Positions 1-7,855 of a DNA stretch of 64,000 bases are shown one piece after another. The position numbers were made by a program, and so were the translations under genes. The notes under the pieces are model-generated. The model saw nothing but the letters and a program-made list of their open reading frames with translations, did no database searches and had not been told where the DNA came from. Position 1 is the first letter of the stretch; each line of letters opens with the position of its first letter. The stretch spans positions 20,192 to 84,191 of the forward strand of contig NZ_JBQCGW010000220.1 in the NCBI RefSeq assembly GCF_051955275.1, read 5' to 3'. The stretch comes from Pseudobacter sp051955275. GTDB taxonomy: Bacteria > Bacteroidota > Bacteroidia > Chitinophagales > Chitinophagaceae.

Positions 1-202
1 GGTATATACCGTATCCGGAAAGTTGGTAAAAACACTAAAACGTACAATATTTTCAACTGGCAACCGTTCCAGTGAAGTGAATTGGGACGGACGTGATGAA
101 TATGGCAGTAAGATCGGAAGAGGAGTATATATATACCGGTTGCAAGTGAAAACATCGGACGGAAAAATGGCCTATAAATTAGAAAAATTATATATATTGT
201 AG
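1..202 (+). CDS. porU: PorU C-terminal fragment, T9SS sortase (5' end outside window)
   Basis: Only the last 66 codons are inside the window, reading from base 2 to the TAG at 200-202. The visible peptide begins VYTVSGKLVKTLKR, continues through VNWDGRDEYGSKIGRGVYIY and ends KLEKLYIL. This is the FlgD-Ig-like/sorting fold with the WDGRDEYG...GVYIYRL pattern found at the C-terminus of PorU, the cysteine-type sortase that removes T9SS signals and attaches cargo at the outer membrane. The fragment alone would also fit other proteins ending in this domain. The PorU call depends on porV lying immediately downstream, the usual porU-porV order in Bacteroidota. Confidence 0.7.
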   Translation, partial: VYTVSGKLVKTLKRTIFSTGNRSSEVNWDGRDEYGSKIGRGVYIYRLQVKTSDGKMAYKLEKLYIL

Positions 203-435
203 GATGTATTGATTTTTCGTTTTGGTAAAATCATGTATTTTCGCCCCGTTTTATCAGATTTAAAGCATTCCTTATTAGAGAAAACTTCTACTCCGACATT
301 AGTATCGCCTTACTGCATCAGCAATAGCTTCTGACCAAAGCTACCCAGATCCCGATCCTGAAAATAAGAAGACTGCGGACAGCATTGTTGAAGGCAGTAT
401 TAAACAAACAGACCTTTAAAACAGATTATTACGTT

Positions 436-1623
436 ATGAAACGAAAGACTTTCAAACTGGCTGCTTTATTATCTCTTATGACGGGAGTTGGAGCTATTCA
501 GGCACAGGCCCAATCCACCGAGTATGACCGGCCGAATGTTGTTACCTCAGCTGTTCCCTTTTTACGCATTTCGCCGGATGCAAGAGCAGGCGGTATGGGT
601 GAACTGGGCGTGGCAACCACACCAGATGCGAACTCAGCTTTCTGGAACCTCGCTAAAACACCATTTACAAAACATGATTACGGTATTGGTCTCACTTACA
701 CGCCATGGTTGAAGGATCTGGGTCTTAATGACGTGTACCTGCTGACTGCTACCGGTTATGCAAAGATCGATGAGCTGCAGGCTATCTCTGCTTCAGTACG
801 TTATTTCAGTCTGGGTAATATCCAGTTCACCAACTTCAGTGGAACCGATCTCGGAGAAGGCCGCCCGCGTGAAGTAGGCATCGATGTTGGTTACAGCCGC
901 AAACTGTCTGACAAGATCGCGCTGGGTATTGCCCTCCGATATATCAACTCCAACCTGGCTGCTGGTCAGGAAGTGGATGGTACCACTTACAAAAAAGGTA
1001 ATGCTGTTGCCGGTGATCTGAGCTTCTTCTACACTGGCGTGAATGAAAACGGCCAGGGCTGGAACTTCGGCGCTGTGTTGAGCAACCTGGGTACTAAAAT
1101 CGGTTATACCAACGATGCAAAGCAGAGAGATTATATTCCCGCCAACCTCGGTCTGGGCGCTACTTACACTGCCGCCATCGATGAAGCCAACAAGATCACT
1201 TTCGGAGTAGATATCAACAAACTGCTGGTGCCAACACCTCCGCAGGCTGCTGATCCTACCGATCCTGATAAAACCACAAAAGATTCTGCAGCACTGGCTA
1301 AATACCGCGACAAGAGCGTGGTGAGCAGCTGGTTCAGTTCCTTCGGTGATGCTGACGGCGGCTTCAGCGAAGAAGTAAAAGAACTGCAGGCATCAATCGG
1401 TGCCGAGTACAGTTACAATGATCAGTTCTTTGTGCGTGCCGGCTATTTCTACGAGAACAAACAAAAGGGAAACCGTAAATATTTCACGCTCGGTCTCGGT
1501 CTTAAATACAATGTATTCGGACTGAACTTCTCTTACCTGGTTCCTTCAGGAAGTGGTGTGAACAGGAATCCGCTCTCCAACACACTCCGCTTCGGACTTG
1601 TGTTTGACCTCGATAAAGAGTAA
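436..1623 (+). CDS. porV: T9SS outer-membrane protein PorV (LptO)
   Basis: This is a 395-residue outer-membrane beta-barrel of the FadL-like PorV family, which shuttles cargo from the T9SS translocon to the PorU sortase. The start at 436 gives a clean signal peptide (MKRKTFKLAALLSLM...AQAQS); an in-frame upstream ATG-less extension from 385 would bury it. The mature N-terminus carries the family pattern FLRISPDARAGGMGELGVAT followed by NSAFWNLAK. The protein ends in an amphipathic strand, LRFGLVFDLDKE, as expected for a barrel. It follows the porU fragment after a 233-base gap. That gap contains a TATTTTCG box (236-243), one base from the Bacteroidota TAnnTTTG consensus, so porV may have its own promoter. 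A strong terminator follows. Confidence 0.95.
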   Translation: MKRKTFKLAALLSLMTGVGAIQAQAQSTEYDRPNVVTSAVPFLRISPDARAGGMGELGVATTPDANSAFWNLAKTPFTKHDYGIGLTYTPWLKDLGLNDVYLLTATGYAKIDELQAISASVRYFSLGNIQFTNFSGTDLGEGRPREVGIDVGYSRKLSDKIALGIALRYINSNLAAGQEVDGTTYKKGNAVAGDLSFFYTGVNENGQGWNFGAVLSNLGTKIGYTNDAKQRDYIPANLGLGATYTAAIDEANKITFGVDINKLLVPTPPQAADPTDPDKTTKDSAALAKYRDKSVVSSWFSSFGDADGGFSEEVKELQASIGAEYSYNDQFFVRAGYFYENKQKGNRKYFTLGLGLKYNVFGLNFSYLVPSGSGVNRNPLSNTLRFGLVFDLDKE

Positions 1624-1646
1624 GAGCGAAAAATAAAATATATTTG

Positions 1647-1678
1647 AAGCGTCCTGATCCGTCAGGACGCTTTTTTTT
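1647..1678 (+). terminator. Rho-independent terminator after porV
   Basis: A 10-bp perfect stem, AGCGTCCTGA (1648-1657) with TCAGGACGCT (1662-1671), has a TCCG tetraloop and is followed by a run of eight T (1671-1678). It starts 24 bases after the porV stop and separates porV from ispF. Confidence 0.9.
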
Positions 1679-1695
1679 GACCCAAACAGAATGAT

Positions 1696-2172
1696 ATGTA
1701 CAGGATCGGATTCGGAATAGATTTTCATCAGCTGACGGAAGGAAGGGATCTGTGGATAGGTGGGGTGAAGATTCCCCATCACAAGGGGGCGCTGGGCCAT
1801 AGTGACGCGGATGTTTTATTACACGCCATCTGCGATGCCATGCTGGGCGCACTGGCGCTTGGAGACATCGGTATTCATTTTCCCAATAACGATCCGGCCT
1901 ATAAGAATATAGACAGCAAGATCCTGCTGGCCCACTGTTATAAACTGATCTCTGAAAAAGGATATAAGATCGTGAACGTGGATGCCTCCATTTGCCTGGA
2001 AGCACCCAGGATCAAACCTTACTCCGCACAGATGCGTGAAGTGATTGCAAATATCCTGCAGGTGGGTATGGACGATGTTTCCGTAAAGGCCACCACCTCG
2101 GAAACCATGGGGTTCGTGGGCAGGGAAGAAGGATTGGTGGCTTATGCAAACGTGTTGTTGACCAAAGCATAG
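1696..2172 (+). CDS. ispF: 2-C-methyl-D-erythritol 2,4-cyclodiphosphate synthase
   Basis: IspF converts CDP-ME 2-phosphate to MEcPP in the non-mevalonate isoprenoid pathway, in the cytoplasm. The 158 residues match the usual family length. Visible motifs are the N-terminal GIDFHQL, whose Asp9 and His11 are metal ligands in the family, then GHSDADVLLHAICDAMLGA, which carries the third metal-binding His, and the C-terminal KATTSETMGFVGREEGL that contacts the CDP moiety. The ATG at 1696 lies 18 bases after the porV terminator. dut begins 11 bases after the stop. Confidence 0.97.
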   Translation: MYRIGFGIDFHQLTEGRDLWIGGVKIPHHKGALGHSDADVLLHAICDAMLGALALGDIGIHFPNNDPAYKNIDSKILLAHCYKLISEKGYKIVNVDASICLEAPRIKPYSAQMREVIANILQVGMDDVSVKATTSETMGFVGREEGLVAYANVLLTKA

Positions 2173-2180
2173 TATATTTG
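2173..2180 (+). promoter_or_regulatory. -7 box TATATTTG just before dut
   Basis: TATATTTG matches the Bacteroidota TAnnTTTG element and ends three bases before the dut ATG at 2184. If used, transcription would begin at or next to the start codon, giving a leaderless mRNA. No convincing -33 TTTG is present at the usual spacing. Confidence 0.4.
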
Positions 2181-2183
2181 CGA

Positions 2184-2627
2184 ATGCCATCTATCAACGT
2201 CAAGATCATCAACCAGTCTTCCAACCAGTTGCCTGAATACGGCACACCCGGCGCGGCCGGCCTCGACCTGCGCGCCAACCTGGAAGCACCTGTTACCTTA
2301 CAACCCCTGGAACGTGCTTTGATACCTACTGGTTTATTCATAGAACTGCCGGAAGGGTATGAAGCACAGGTTCGCCCGAGAAGCGGACTCGCTATCAAAC
2401 AGGGGCTGACCTGCCTCAATACACCCGGTACCATCGATTCTGACTACAGGGGCGAGATCAAGGTGATCCTCATCAACCTTTCCCAGGAACCACAAACCAT
2501 TCAGCATGCAGACCGAATTGCACAAATGGTGGTTGCTGAGTATACAAAAGTTGCGTGGGAATCCGTTGTAAGCATCTCTGCCACCCAGCGTGCGGAAGGT
2601 GGTTTCGGACATACCGGCAAATCATAA
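2184..2627 (+). CDS. dut: Deoxyuridine 5'-triphosphate nucleotidohydrolase (dUTPase)
   Basis: dUTPase hydrolyses dUTP to dUMP and pyrophosphate, limiting uracil in DNA and supplying dUMP for thymidylate synthesis. The 147-residue protein has all five trimeric dUTPase motifs: GAAGLDLRA, PRSGLA, LNTPGTIDSDYRGE with the catalytic Asp, R.AQMV, and the C-terminal RAEGGFGHTG arm that closes over the substrate. I chose ATG 2184 (MPSINVKI); the in-frame TTG at 2178 would add only two residues and lies inside a promoter-like box. It is likely cotranscribed with, or independently transcribed beside, ispF and the lipoprotein gene starting at 2640. Confidence 0.97.
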   Translation: MPSINVKIINQSSNQLPEYGTPGAAGLDLRANLEAPVTLQPLERALIPTGLFIELPEGYEAQVRPRSGLAIKQGLTCLNTPGTIDSDYRGEIKVILINLSQEPQTIQHADRIAQMVVAEYTKVAWESVVSISATQRAEGGFGHTGKS

Positions 2628-2639
2628 ATCCTGGTTCTG

Positions 2640-3458
2640 ATGAAATATATTCTCTGGTTACTGGTTCCGGTAGTGCTCGCCGGTTCACTCGGCAGTTGCA
2701 GGTCCACCAAAAGGATCCAGACTGCCATCAGCAAAAAGGACACAACCATTGTGGTGCCCGTTGTGGATGCCAAAGCTGATTCCGTGCGTTTCATCCAGGA
2801 GATCTGGCAGGGTATCGAAAGGAACAGGATCGATTTCAATACTTTCTCCGCAAAAGTGAAAGTTGAATTCACCGGGGCAGATGGGAAGAAGCCTGACATC
2901 AACGCCTTCATCCGCATCAAAAAGGACAGCGCCATCTGGGTGAATGCCACAGCCCTGCTGGGTATTGAAGTGTTTCGCCTGCTGGTAACACCGGACAGTG
3001 TGAAGCTGCTGAATAAACTGGACAAAGTAGTGCAACTCCGCTCTGTGTCCTATCTGCAGGAGCTGGCTAAAATACCTTTCACCTTCAAGGAGCTGCAGTC
3101 CCTGCTGATCGGAAACCCTGTGTTCCTCGACAGCAATATTGTATCTTACAGGAAAGACGATAAGACCATCTCATTGCTCAGTTCTTCTGAATTGTTCAAA
3201 CACCTGCTCACCGTTTCTAATGATGATTACCGCCTGCTGCACAGCAAGCTGGACGATGCAGATGCCCTGCGCAACCGGACCTGCAATATCAGTTACGGCG
3301 AATATGTAAATAAGAACGGGCTGTTATTCCCCACTTCCAGGAGTATTACTGTGGTGGAGAAAACCAAGGTGGATATTGCTCTTCAGTTCAAGCAGGTGGA
3401 TTTTAATGTGGATTTAACCTTTCCTTTTAATATTCCACGTAATTATAAGCGTCAATAA
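2640..3458 (+). CDS. DUF4292 family outer-envelope lipoprotein
   Basis: This 272-residue protein starts with a lipoprotein signal peptide (MKYILWLLVPVVLAGSLGSC), with the lipobox cysteine at residue 20, so it should be lipid-anchored. The mature part (INAFIRIKKDSAIWVN..., LLGIEVFRLLVTPDSVKLL, then a repeated beta-strand pattern ending VDFNVDLTFPFNIPRNYKR) is typical of the DUF4292 family of Bacteroidota. That family has been likened to the LolA/LolB lipoprotein-carrier fold. A role in lipoprotein or lipid handling at the outer membrane is therefore an inference, not shown. The ATG starts 12 bases after the dut stop, and an EnvC-like gene follows, so an envelope-related operon is plausible. 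Confidence 0.85.
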   Translation: MKYILWLLVPVVLAGSLGSCRSTKRIQTAISKKDTTIVVPVVDAKADSVRFIQEIWQGIERNRIDFNTFSAKVKVEFTGADGKKPDINAFIRIKKDSAIWVNATALLGIEVFRLLVTPDSVKLLNKLDKVVQLRSVSYLQELAKIPFTFKELQSLLIGNPVFLDSNIVSYRKDDKTISLLSSSELFKHLLTVSNDDYRLLHSKLDDADALRNRTCNISYGEYVNKNGLLFPTSRSITVVEKTKVDIALQFKQVDFNVDLTFPFNIPRNYKRQ

Positions 3459-3506
3459 TTCGTTATCACCTTTCTTAACACCATTAGTCAATAAAATCCG
3501 AGCGAT

Positions 3507-4901
3507 ATGCAAAGAATCCTGGTTGCCTTTTCATTGGTATTCCTGTGTGCCTTCGGAGTGCGCGCGCAACAGAGCAGTGATGATCTGAAAAAGAAGCAGT
3601 CTGAGATCCAGCAAGAGATCGACGAGCTGCGCCGTACCCTGAATGATACCAAGAAGAACAAGAAGGCCAGCCTGGGTCAACTTGCGCTGATCAACAAGAA
3701 GCTGCGTCTTCGCGAGCAGGCGATCGGAAATATCAATGAACAGATCAACAATATCCAAAGCAGTATCAGCCAGAACTACAATGAGATCAGCAGGCTGAAC
3801 AAGGAGCTGGATACCCTGAAGGAACATTATAAGAAAAGCGTGGTGTACGCTTACAAGAACCGCAGTAACTACGAATTCCTCAATTTCATCTTTGCTTCCA
3901 ATAGCTTTAATGAGGCCCTCAAACGTATCGAGTACCTGAAGTCTTACCGTCAGTACCGCGAACAGCAGGCACAGACCATCAAGAACACGCAGCAGCTGCT
4001 GAACGAAAAGAATGAAGGCCTGAAAGCCTCCCGCAAACAAAAGGATGAAGTACTCAGATCTGCAGAGAAAGAGAAAGTAGTACTGGTTGATGAGCGTAAA
4101 GAGAAAGATGAATTCCTCGGAAAGATCAAGGCCCGCGAAAAAGAGATCTCCAGGGAAATTGAAATGAAGGCCCGTGCTGACCAGAAACTGAAACTGGCCA
4201 TCCGTGCTGCTATCGATAAAGAAATGAAGGCAGCTGCCGTTGCTGCCCGTGAAAAGGCTGCCCGCGAAGAACGGGCCCGTGAACTGGAAAGAGAGAAAGA
4301 AAGAGAACGTGAGCGGGAGCGCGAAAAAGAAAAAGCGCGTCTTGCTGCCGCTGCTGCGAAACAGCCTGCCACCAATAATCCTACACCTGCTACCCCCGCT
4401 CCGGCACCTGTTGCTTCCACACCGGCTCCAGAGCCTAAGAAGCAGCCAGCCCGCTCAGAGAGCGTATTTGAAGCCACTCCTGAAGGCATGGCATTATCAG
4501 GTGGGTTTGAGAAGCAGAAAGGCAAACTTCCTTGGCCTGTTGAAAAAGGGAATATTAAACTGCACTTTGGTCCTTATACCGTATTCGGGAATATCCGTGG
4601 CAATAACCCCGGGATCACCCTTGAAACCAATTCCGGCGCTACTGTAAAAGCAGTATTTGATGGAGAGGTGACCACAGTTTTTGATATCGAAGGCCAGTGG
4701 GCAGTGATGATCCAGCACGGAAAGTATTTCTCAGTTTACAGTAACCTTGCGTCAGCTTCCGTAAGTAAGGGACAGAAAGTGAGTATCGGACAAACTATCG
4801 GAAGGGCTGGCAATAACGATGATGGTGAAGGCGAAGTGGAGTTCATCATCATGCTGGAAAAAGCCAACCAGAATCCTGAGACCTGGCTGAGAAAAAAATA
4901 A
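3507..4901 (+). CDS. EnvC-like murein hydrolase activator with degenerate LytM domain
   Basis: This 464-residue secreted protein has a signal peptide (MQRILVAFSLVFLCAFGVRAQ), then a long coiled coil (about residues 22-280, including EREKEREREREREKEK), a Pro/Ala-rich linker (about 285-320), and a C-terminal LytM/M23-like domain (about 340-464). The LytM domain lacks the zinc ligands. The usual HxGxD region reads NNPGITLETNSGATV, and the usual HxH motif reads HGKYFSVYSNL, with Asn in place of the second His. This architecture matches EnvC-type activators, which bind and switch on cell-wall amidases at the septum rather than cutting peptidoglycan themselves. No ftsE, ftsX or amidase gene is adjacent. 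Confidence 0.88.
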   Translation: MQRILVAFSLVFLCAFGVRAQQSSDDLKKKQSEIQQEIDELRRTLNDTKKNKKASLGQLALINKKLRLREQAIGNINEQINNIQSSISQNYNEISRLNKELDTLKEHYKKSVVYAYKNRSNYEFLNFIFASNSFNEALKRIEYLKSYRQYREQQAQTIKNTQQLLNEKNEGLKASRKQKDEVLRSAEKEKVVLVDERKEKDEFLGKIKAREKEISREIEMKARADQKLKLAIRAAIDKEMKAAAVAAREKAAREERARELEREKEREREREREKEKARLAAAAAKQPATNNPTPATPAPAPVASTPAPEPKKQPARSESVFEATPEGMALSGGFEKQKGKLPWPVEKGNIKLHFGPYTVFGNIRGNNPGITLETNSGATVKAVFDGEVTTVFDIEGQWAVMIQHGKYFSVYSNLASASVSKGQKVSIGQTIGRAGNNDDGEGEVEFIIMLEKANQNPETWLRKK

Positions 4902-4920
4902 TCATGTAAAGAACCTCATA

Positions 4921-4959
4921 AAAGATCCCGTTGTAAGCATGGCTCGCAACGGGATCTTT
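4921..4959. terminator. Bidirectional terminator between envC-like gene and bshA
   Basis: A 13-bp perfect inverted repeat, AAAGATCCCGTTG (4921-4933) and CAACGGGATCTTT (4947-4959), has a 13-base loop. It sits between two convergent genes and gives A/T-rich flanks on both strands. Confidence 0.85.
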
Positions 4960-4978
4960 CGTTATAAGAATTCTGGTA

Positions 4979-6100
4979 TTAATTCAGGAACCTGTTGTAC
5001 AGTTCTTCATACATGGGCACCACCCTGTCTATATCAAAGTGCTGCGCATGTGCAAAAGCGTTAGCCTTGAACTGTTTCAGCTGTTCGGGGTTCGACAGCA
5101 GTTCGATAGCCTGACGGCTCATATTCTCTACATCGCCAACATTGCTGAGGAAACCGGTTTTGCCGTCTACATTGATCTCGGGCAATCCACCGGCATTGGT
5201 GGAGATCACGGGAACGCCTGCGGCCATGGCTTCCAGGGCAGCCAGACCAAAGCTCTCATAATCCGAAGTGAGTAAGAACAGGTCGGAGATGGCCAGGATC
5301 TCTTCTATTTGTTCCTGCCTTCCTACAAAGCGGGTATCGTCGCAGATACCAAGCTCGCGGCACATGGCTTCTGCGATGGGTCTTTCAGGGCCATCGCCCA
5401 CGAAGAGCAATTTGGCGGGCACCTTGGGTAAAACCCTGGCAAAGATCTGCACCACATCTTCCACTCGTTTCAGTTTGCGGAAGTTGGAAGCATGCAGCAG
5501 GATCTTTTCTCCGTTGGGGGCTATCACTTTGCGGAATGCATCGATAGGTTTTTTATTGAAGCGTTTCACGTCCACAAAATTCTGGATCACTTCTATATTC
5601 TTACCAATCTTGAAATGCTTATAGGTTTCATCACGCAGGTTATTGGAAACTGCGGTGATGGCGTCGCTTTCATTGATGGAAAATGTAACTACGGGCTCGA
5701 AGGTTTTATCACGCCCCACGAGTGTGATATCCGTACCGTGCAGGGTGGTGATCACCGGGATGCGCTTGCCCTGTTTTTCCAGGATCATCTTGGCCATATA
5801 GGCGGCAGATGCGTGTGGAATGGCATAGTGCACGTGCAGGAGATCGATATTGTTGTTTACGATCACATCAACCATGGTGCTGCTCAGTGCCGTTTCGTAA
5901 GGGGGATAATCGAACAGGGGATAGGTGGGAACGCGTACTTCGTGATAAAAGATATTTGCGTTGAATTCGCTTAGTCTTACAGGTTGCTGATAAGTGATAA
6001 AATGGACCTGGTGACCTTTGTCAGCCAGTGCTTTGCCCAGTTCAGTGGCCAACACGCCGCTTCCGCCGAACGTGGGATAACAAACTATTCCAATGCGCAT
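4979..6100 (-). CDS. bshA: N-acetyl-alpha-D-glucosaminyl L-malate synthase BshA
   Basis: BshA is the GT4-family glycosyltransferase that joins UDP-GlcNAc to L-malate, the first step of bacillithiol synthesis. The 373-residue protein begins MRIGIVCYPTFGGSGVLATE and has the BshA-specific HVHYAIPHASAAYMAK and TTLHGTDITLVG segments. Its C-terminal Rossmann half carries the E-x7-E region seen as YESFGLAALEAMAAGVPVIST. Length and order match the family. It is transcribed alone on the minus strand, convergent with the envC-like gene. No bshB or bshC is in the window. Confidence 0.95.
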   Translation of the reverse strand: MRIGIVCYPTFGGSGVLATELGKALADKGHQVHFITYQQPVRLSEFNANIFYHEVRVPTYPLFDYPPYETALSSTMVDVIVNNNIDLLHVHYAIPHASAAYMAKMILEKQGKRIPVITTLHGTDITLVGRDKTFEPVVTFSINESDAITAVSNNLRDETYKHFKIGKNIEVIQNFVDVKRFNKKPIDAFRKVIAPNGEKILLHASNFRKLKRVEDVVQIFARVLPKVPAKLLFVGDGPERPIAEAMCRELGICDDTRFVGRQEQIEEILAISDLFLLTSDYESFGLAALEAMAAGVPVISTNAGGLPEINVDGKTGFLSNVGDVENMSRQAIELLSNPEQLKQFKANAFAHAQHFDIDRVVPMYEELYNRFLN

Positions 6101-6178
6101 AGAGACCGATTAGTTGATGGGTATATAGATGTATGAAGGTAAAGGAATTGTTTAACTTTAGGCTAAATAACAGTCCTT

Positions 6179-6577
6179 ATGGCAGGAAGGTTCAAAGTCA
6201 AGACAATTATCTTTTGGGTACTCTTTTTAGGCCTCGGCATCTTCGTTTATGTGCGCTATTTCTGGGTTTTTGAAAGCGGTACGAAGGGCGGTATACTCAA
6301 CACTTTCGGAAAGAAGGGGTATGTATTCAAGACCTATGAAGGTAAAATTATCCAGAGCGGATTCCGCGTGAATGTTCAGAGCAATGAATTCGAATTCAGC
6401 GTGGTGAGCGAGTCTGTGGCGAAAGTACTGCTGGAGAATGCAGGCATGAACGTGCAGGTTCATTTCAAATCTTATCTGGGTGCGTTACCGTGGAGGGGCT
6501 GGCAGAAATACATAGTGGATAGTGTGTATGAGGTGCGGAACCCGACTAATCTGGAGAATGTGGTGAGCCCGCAGTAG
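6179..6577 (+). CDS. Small membrane-anchored protein of unknown function
   Basis: This 132-residue protein is not assigned to a family I can name with confidence. After a basic N-terminus (MAGRFKVK) there is one hydrophobic segment (about residues 9-28, IIFWVLFLGLGIFVYVRYFW) that should act as a membrane anchor, followed by about 100 soluble residues rich in aromatic and beta-forming residues (GYVFKTYEGKI, VQVHFKSYLGALPWRGWQKY). Similar short anchored proteins are widespread among Chitinophagaceae genomes as hypothetical proteins. It is divergent from bshA across 78 bases and has no operon partner. Confidence 0.75.
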   Translation: MAGRFKVKTIIFWVLFLGLGIFVYVRYFWVFESGTKGGILNTFGKKGYVFKTYEGKIIQSGFRVNVQSNEFEFSVVSESVAKVLLENAGMNVQVHFKSYLGALPWRGWQKYIVDSVYEVRNPTNLENVVSPQ

Positions 6578-6587
6578 ATGCTTTTTC

Positions 6588-6735
6588 GGCTCAGGGGTAT
6601 GCCTGTTCAGGCTGGAAAACAAACCGCACCTTTATGAGGTGCTATTGGGCTTTTGTTTAGTTGGGTTGGGCTGTGGTGCAAAGCCAGGCTTCTTCGCTTA
6701 TGTTTTCAAGGCCTGCACAGGCATACCCCTGAGCC
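6588..6735. repeat. Long inverted repeat, 19 bp perfect and about 35 bp imperfect
   Basis: The left arm GGCTCAGGGGTATGCCTGT (6588-6606) is the exact reverse complement of 6717-6735. Pairing continues imperfectly inward: TCAGGCTGGAAAACA on the left matches the complement of the stretch TGTTTTCAAGGCCTGC on the right. The 110-base centre contains a smaller hairpin. No flanking target-site duplication or transposase is visible. Confidence 0.75.
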
Positions 6736-7038
6736 ATGAACACTCGGGAGGTGCAGCACATTATTCTCCTGATTACGGGATCGCGCACCTCATGGGAGGA
6801 GGGAGAGGGGGAACGGGTGCATCACCCAAAGTAATAGGAGATGCATTACCCGGTAATTGAGCACTGCATTCCTTTCGTTCCCGCCGCTTTTACCCATCCT
6901 TCCACTCCCGATCTGCTGAGTGCCAAAGATTATTTGTAATAAGGTGTTGAGTTATCGAGGTGCTGCTGTTGCGGGATGGTGTGGAGCAGGCCTTTAAAAC
7001 ATACGATCCTTCAGCCCGGCATTGCACCTCAGCCTCAA

Positions 7039-7088
7039 CATACCCCACCACAACCTATCGAAGAACAAACAGGTGTGGGTATGTTTTT
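7039..7088 (+). terminator. Terminator-like hairpin with T5 tail, no gene upstream
   Basis: CATACCCCACC (7039-7049) pairs with GGTGTGGGTATG (7072-7083), allowing one bulge, and is followed by TTTTT (7084-7088) on the plus strand. The nearest plus-strand gene ends at 6577, so it may end an unannotated transcript from the gene-free interval. The loop is long (22 bases), which weakens the call. Confidence 0.35.
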
Positions 7089-7129
7089 CAGCCCGTGCAA
7101 CACCACCCCAACAGTCCCGTCATAAAAAC

Positions 7130-7834
7130 TCAACCCATCACACAAAAAATCGCCGGGCGCTTATGCAGATCACCCACCCCCGCCTTCTTCCATGCCTGGA
7201 TAGTCATTGTTCTGATCGATTCTGTTTCGGCTGTTAAATCTACGGCTATGCATAACCGTGTGTCAGGATGCAATGTTTTTATGATGGTTTCCGCGAGTTG
7301 ATTGTTACGGTAGGGAGTTTCAATGAAGATCTCGGTACAATTCTTTTTTATAGACTCTGCTTCCAGCTCTTTAAGAGCTTTGACACGCTGGGTGGCATCG
7401 ATGGGGAGATAGCCGTTGAAGCGGAATTGTTGTCCATTCATTCCGCTGCCCATGAGGGCCAGGAGGATGGAGCTGGGGCCTACCATCGGAACAACGGTGG
7501 CTTGCATTTGCTGGGCCAGGCCGATGAGGAGTTGCCCGGGGTCTGCGATGCCAGGGCAGCCTGCTTCACTGATGATGCCGATATTCTTGTTGAGTAAGAG
7601 GCATTTTCTGAACTCCTGCTGAACGGCTTCTTCTGCCTTATGGATGGTGAACCACTGGTAATCGTCGATCACCATTTCTTTCCATAATTGTTTGAGGAAG
7701 CGGCGGGCGCTCCTTTCGTTCTCCACAAAAAAGCACTGACAATGGTGGAGGGCTTCGGTTACATAGGCCGGTATGGTCTGCGTAGCGGATTCGTGCAGGA
7801 AAGACGGTATCAGATAGATCTTGCTGGAGCTCAT
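7130..7834 (-). CDS. SAM-dependent methyltransferase, RsmI-like tetrapyrrole-methylase family
   Basis: This 234-residue protein belongs to the tetrapyrrole (corrin/porphyrin) methylase fold that includes RsmI, the 16S rRNA C1402 2'-O-methyltransferase. Visible motifs are the N-terminal IYLIPSFLHE, the EAGCPGIADPG loop, VPMVGPSSILLALMGSG, and FIETPYRNNQL before the C-terminal subdomain. It lacks the extra C-terminal helical domain of classical RsmI and has MSSSKIYLIPSFL where RsmI has a typical LYVVATPIGNL start. It therefore looks like the shorter second paralogue common in Bacteroidota. An rRNA target is likely but not certain. It is followed upstream on the same strand by an EI24 gene, 21 bases away. 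Confidence 0.85.
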   Translation of the reverse strand: MSSSKIYLIPSFLHESATQTIPAYVTEALHHCQCFFVENERSARRFLKQLWKEMVIDDYQWFTIHKAEEAVQQEFRKCLLLNKNIGIISEAGCPGIADPGQLLIGLAQQMQATVVPMVGPSSILLALMGSGMNGQQFRFNGYLPIDATQRVKALKELEAESIKKNCTEIFIETPYRNNQLAETIIKTLHPDTRLCIAVDLTAETESIRTMTIQAWKKAGVGDLHKRPAIFCVMG

Positions 7835-7855
7835 GCCGGCAAGTTAGGGAAAATG

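Larger units (their letters stand above)
6578..7129. other. Gene-free interval of about 550 bases with inverted repeats
   Basis: I find no convincing protein gene here. A 73-codon frame at 6639-6860 has Gly/Ala-rich low-complexity sequence and no recognisable fold. The interval does hold structure: a 19-bp perfect inverted repeat (6588-6606 with 6717-6735), a local hairpin GCACCT/AGGTGC near 6626-6642, and a hairpin followed by five T at 7039-7088. It may encode a structured RNA or be a decayed mobile sequence. Confidence 0.5.

Noticed and set aside
3950..4525. Long minus-strand frame opposite the EnvC-like coiled coil (191 codons, Ser-rich)
   Set aside because: It is a shadow of the repetitive Glu/Arg/Lys/Ala codons of the coiled coil; it has no recognisable fold and no promoter.
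3507..4901. Active M23 endopeptidase
   Set aside because: The zinc ligands of both motifs are missing, so an activator role is more likely than peptidoglycan cleavage.
6639..6860. 73-codon plus-strand frame in the gene-free interval
   Set aside because: The product is Gly/Ala-rich low-complexity with no family resemblance, and it runs through one arm of the inverted repeat.
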